Origin: JAFALX01 sp050734185
GTDB taxonomy: Bacteria > Chloroflexota > Dormibacteria > Aeolococcales > Aeolococcaceae
Direction of reading: 5' to 3'
DNA: 16,570 bases
Assembly: GCA_050734185.1 (NCBI GenBank)
Contig: JBOHUE010000036.1
Location: forward strand, 1-16,570
A program made the translations under genes and the position numbers. Position 1 is the first letter of the stretch; each line of letters starts with the position of its first letter. Positions 14,487 to 16,570 of this stretch are shown piece by piece. Below the pieces are notes generated by a model. It ran no database searches. It was not told the DNA's origin and saw only the letters and a program-made list of their open reading frames with translations.

Positions 14487-16280
14487 CTAGCGATACGCCC
14501 GCGCCTGCAAGCTGAAGAGCTCCGCGTAGAGGCCGCCGGCTCGCATCAGTTCCGCGTGATCACCCGACTCCACGAGCCGGCCGTCTCTTAGGACGATGAT
14601 CACGTCGGCCATGCGCACCGTGGAGAACCGATGACTGACGATCACGGTGATCGCGCCGGTCTGTGACGCGCTGCGTCGCGCCGCGTCGGTGAAGCGCTCG
14701 AACAGCGCGTGCTCCGTCTGTGCGTCGAGGCTCGCGGTCGGCTCATCGAGCAGTAGCAGCAGCGGACTCTCGCGCATCATGGAGCGGCTGAGCGCCACCT
14801 TCTGCCACTGACCCATCGACAGGTCGACGCCTCCGGCGAACGTCCGCCCCAGCTGCGTCTCCAGGCCACGCGGCAGTGCGGCGGGAAGGTCATCCGCGGA
14901 GGCGCGGCCGAGCGCGGCCGTGATCGCCGCGTTGTCGTCGATCTGCGCGACGTCACCGAGCCCGACCGACTCGCGTGCCAGGAACTCCCAGCGCACGAAG
15001 TCCTGGAACCCCGCGGAGATGTGCGCGCGCCATTCGACGGGATCGAAGCCGGCCAGGTCCATGCCGTCGAGCGCGATGGTGCCGCGCGTCGGTGTGTAGA
15101 AGCGGCTCAGGAGCTTGACGATGGTCGTCTTGCCGGCTCCGTTCTCGCCGACGATGGCGACGATCGATCCGCGCGGGAGCGACACGCTGATCTCCTGGAG
15201 CGCCGGTGACTCCGCTCCTCTGTATGCGAACGACACGTCGTCCAGCGTGATGCCGTCGCGGACGCTGGACGGCACCGGGCGCGGTGACTGCGGCGTGGCC
15301 TCTGCGCGCGCGGCCTCCGCGTAATCGGTCAGCCACACATAGCGCGCAACGGCTCGCTGCGTGCGCACGAACCAGCGCAGCGACTGGATCGTCCCCGCCA
15401 GCTGGCTGTTGAGCATCGTGCCGATGCTGACCACGAGCGCGACATCACCGACCGAGACGGTGTGCGCGACGGCCAGTTGCACCGTGAACGCGAGAGCGGC
15501 GGCGAACCCGGCGCCGAAGCACACCCACCCGAGGGTCACGCGCGCGATGCGGCGCAGGGCCACCGCACACAGCTCGCGCTCGAGGCGGCCGGTGAGCTCG
15601 TCGTGGCGGCGCACCAGCTCGCGGGCGAGTCCGAAGATGCGCACCTCCTTGCCCGCACGCACCACGGTGGCCAGCTCGTACAGGTGCCGCACGCGGCGCT
15701 GATCCTGTGCCTGCGCTTCCCATGTGGTCATGAGCGCGCGCTGGCTGGCGATCGTTGCCCAGACGCTGAAGACCGCGGTCAGCGGCAGCAGCGGGAGCAG
15801 CGGATGCACACCGCCGAGCAGCACGAGGATCGTTGCGAGCTGGATGAGCCCGGACACCGACCATGAGATCGGGTTGAATGGGTTCGCGAGGTAGCCGCGG
15901 TCGGCACGGAGGAGCTCGACGCGATCGAGATAGCGCGGGTTCTCGTGGTGCTCGATCCCGGGGATGCCGGTAGTCAGACGGATCAGCTGTGAGTCCAGCC
16001 ACAGCTCCGTGTTTTCTCGCAGTCGCATGCGGACGTTGAGCGACGCCCACGCCATGACGCGGTTGATCGCGGTGAGCCCGATGACGAGGCCGACGCCGGC
16101 GAAGAGCAGCTGCGAATGATGCAGCACGACGCCGTTGGTGACGTCGCGTAGGCCGACCGCACGCAGCGGACCGGACACCATCTGTCCGGTTGCGGTGACG
16201 ACCGCGGCGACGGATCGCACGGGGTCCGCACGGAACGAGATCGCCATCATCATCCCGACCGTGCGGAGCCGCCTAGGCAT
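14487..16280 (-). CDS. ABC exporter half-transporter (fused permease-ATPase)
   Basis: Protein of 597 aa, normal for a half-transporter: an N-terminal transmembrane domain (about 1-310) with several hydrophobic helices and charged coupling stretches such as RLRENTELWLDSQ, then a nucleotide-binding domain. Seen: Walker A GENGAGKTT (378-386), Q-loop Q426 (GFQDF), signature LSMGQ (487-491), Walker B LLLLLDEPTASLD with D512/E513, and H-loop H550 (SHRFS). The catalytic residues are complete; only the signature departs from LSGGQ. ATG 16280 overlaps the upstream ABC gene by 8 bases and has GAGG 9 nt upstream; the open frame before it is a shadow of the upstream gene. The overlap suggests a co-translated heterodimer. 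No substrate can be inferred: no peptidase domain, precursor peptide or resistance gene lies next to it in the window. Confidence 0.92.
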   Translation of the reverse strand: MPRRLRTVGMMMAISFRADPVRSVAAVVTATGQMVSGPLRAVGLRDVTNGVVLHHSQLLFAGVGLVIGLTAINRVMAWASLNVRMRLRENTELWLDSQLIRLTTGIPGIEHHENPRYLDRVELLRADRGYLANPFNPISWSVSGLIQLATILVLLGGVHPLLPLLPLTAVFSVWATIASQRALMTTWEAQAQDQRRVRHLYELATVVRAGKEVRIFGLARELVRRHDELTGRLERELCAVALRRIARVTLGWVCFGAGFAAALAFTVQLAVAHTVSVGDVALVVSIGTMLNSQLAGTIQSLRWFVRTQRAVARYVWLTDYAEAARAEATPQSPRPVPSSVRDGITLDDVSFAYRGAESPALQEISVSLPRGSIVAIVGENGAGKTTIVKLLSRFYTPTRGTIALDGMDLAGFDPVEWRAHISAGFQDFVRWEFLARESVGLGDVAQIDDNAAITAALGRASADDLPAALPRGLETQLGRTFAGGVDLSMGQWQKVALSRSMMRESPLLLLLDEPTASLDAQTEHALFERFTDAARRSASQTGAITVIVSHRFSTVRMADVIIVLRDGRLVESGDHAELMRAGGLYAELFSLQARAYR

Positions 16281-16570
16281 CGCGTGACGCCTCGAAGCGC
16301 GACGCCTGCAGGCCGTACATCTCGGCGTAGAGGCCACCGCGCGACACCAGCTCTGCGTGGCTGCCCTGATCGATGACGCGCCCGCCGTCGATGACCGCGA
16401 TGCGGTCGGCACGGCGAACGGTGGAGAAGCGGTGCGAGATGACGATCGTCGTGATGCCGCGCGTGAGCTCGAGAAAGCGTTCGTACACCTCCGCCTCGGC
16501 GCGGACGTCGAGCGACGCGGTGGGCTCGTCGAGGATCAGCAGGCCCGCGCCGGCGCGCACGGCGAGGATC
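16273..16570 (-). CDS. ABC transporter ATP-binding protein, C-terminal end (5' part outside window)
   Basis: Final part of a nucleotide-binding domain, open through the right window edge. Seen: ILAVRAGAGLLILDEPTASLD (read in two parts: the helix after the signature motif, then Walker B LLILDEPTASLD), the D-loop, H-loop SHRFSTVRRAD, and a C-terminal GGLYAEMYGLQASRFEASRDA-like tail closely resembling that of the neighbouring exporter (GGLYAELFSLQA). The Walker A and signature motifs and any membrane domain lie outside. Its end overlaps the next gene by 8 bases. It is most likely the partner half of a heterodimeric exporter. The valine codon at 16560 is internal, not the start. Confidence 0.9.
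   Translation of the reverse strand, partial: ILAVRAGAGLLILDEPTASLDVRAEAEVYERFLELTRGITTIVISHRFSTVRRADRIAVIDGGRVIDQGSHAELVSRGGLYAEMYGLQASRFEASRDA

Overview
This window is GC-rich and almost fully coding. It looks like chromosomal DNA of a high-GC, respiring bacterium. GTG starts are frequent and stop/start overlaps (ATGA, GTGA) are the rule. The ORF content suggests an actinobacterial, Chloroflexota or Dormibacterota-like lineage, but nothing here fixes the taxon and no rRNA or tRNA is visible.

Region 1 (1-10057, + strand) is the distal part of a complex I (NADH:quinone oxidoreductase) operon in the canonical order nuoF (3' part only)-G-H-I-J-K-L-M-N. NuoF and NuoG carry the electron-input Fe-S clusters. 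NuoI passes electrons to quinone at NuoH. NuoJ, K, L, M and N form the proton-pumping membrane arm. All recognisable cluster ligands are present, including a complete N7 motif in NuoG. The most unusual point is in NuoL: the TM5 glutamate thought to be essential in antiporter-like subunits is alanine (A154), and the usual TM6 arginine is valine (V185). NuoM and NuoN keep their glutamates.

Region 2 (10065-12154, + strand) continues the same operon with two accessory genes. The first is a short protein matching only the FAD-binding half of GlcD/D-lactate dehydrogenase-type flavoenzymes, with degenerate binding motifs. The second is a ResB/Ccs1-type cytochrome c biogenesis membrane protein. A 7-nt gap and a GTGA overlap tie both to nuoN, so complex I and cytochrome c maturation are probably co-expressed. 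A strong stem-loop immediately after resB separates this unit from convergent genes.

Region 3 (12203-16570, - strand) holds a secreted protein made of fourteen Vgb-like propeller repeats, apparently two seven-bladed propellers joined by a linker. It lacks the catalytic histidines of streptogramin lyase. Upstream are two overlapping ABC exporter half-transporter genes, the first cut by the window edge, which probably form a heterodimer of unknown substrate. The 184-bp gap before the propeller gene contains inverted repeats, one of which could hide its ribosome binding site.

There is no gene-free stretch over 300 bases, and I saw no mobile element, CRISPR array or phage gene. The window is mostly ordinary respiratory housekeeping. 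The NuoL substitution, the isolated FAD-like domain and the double propeller are the points that merit follow-up; I do not see a clearly new multi-gene system.
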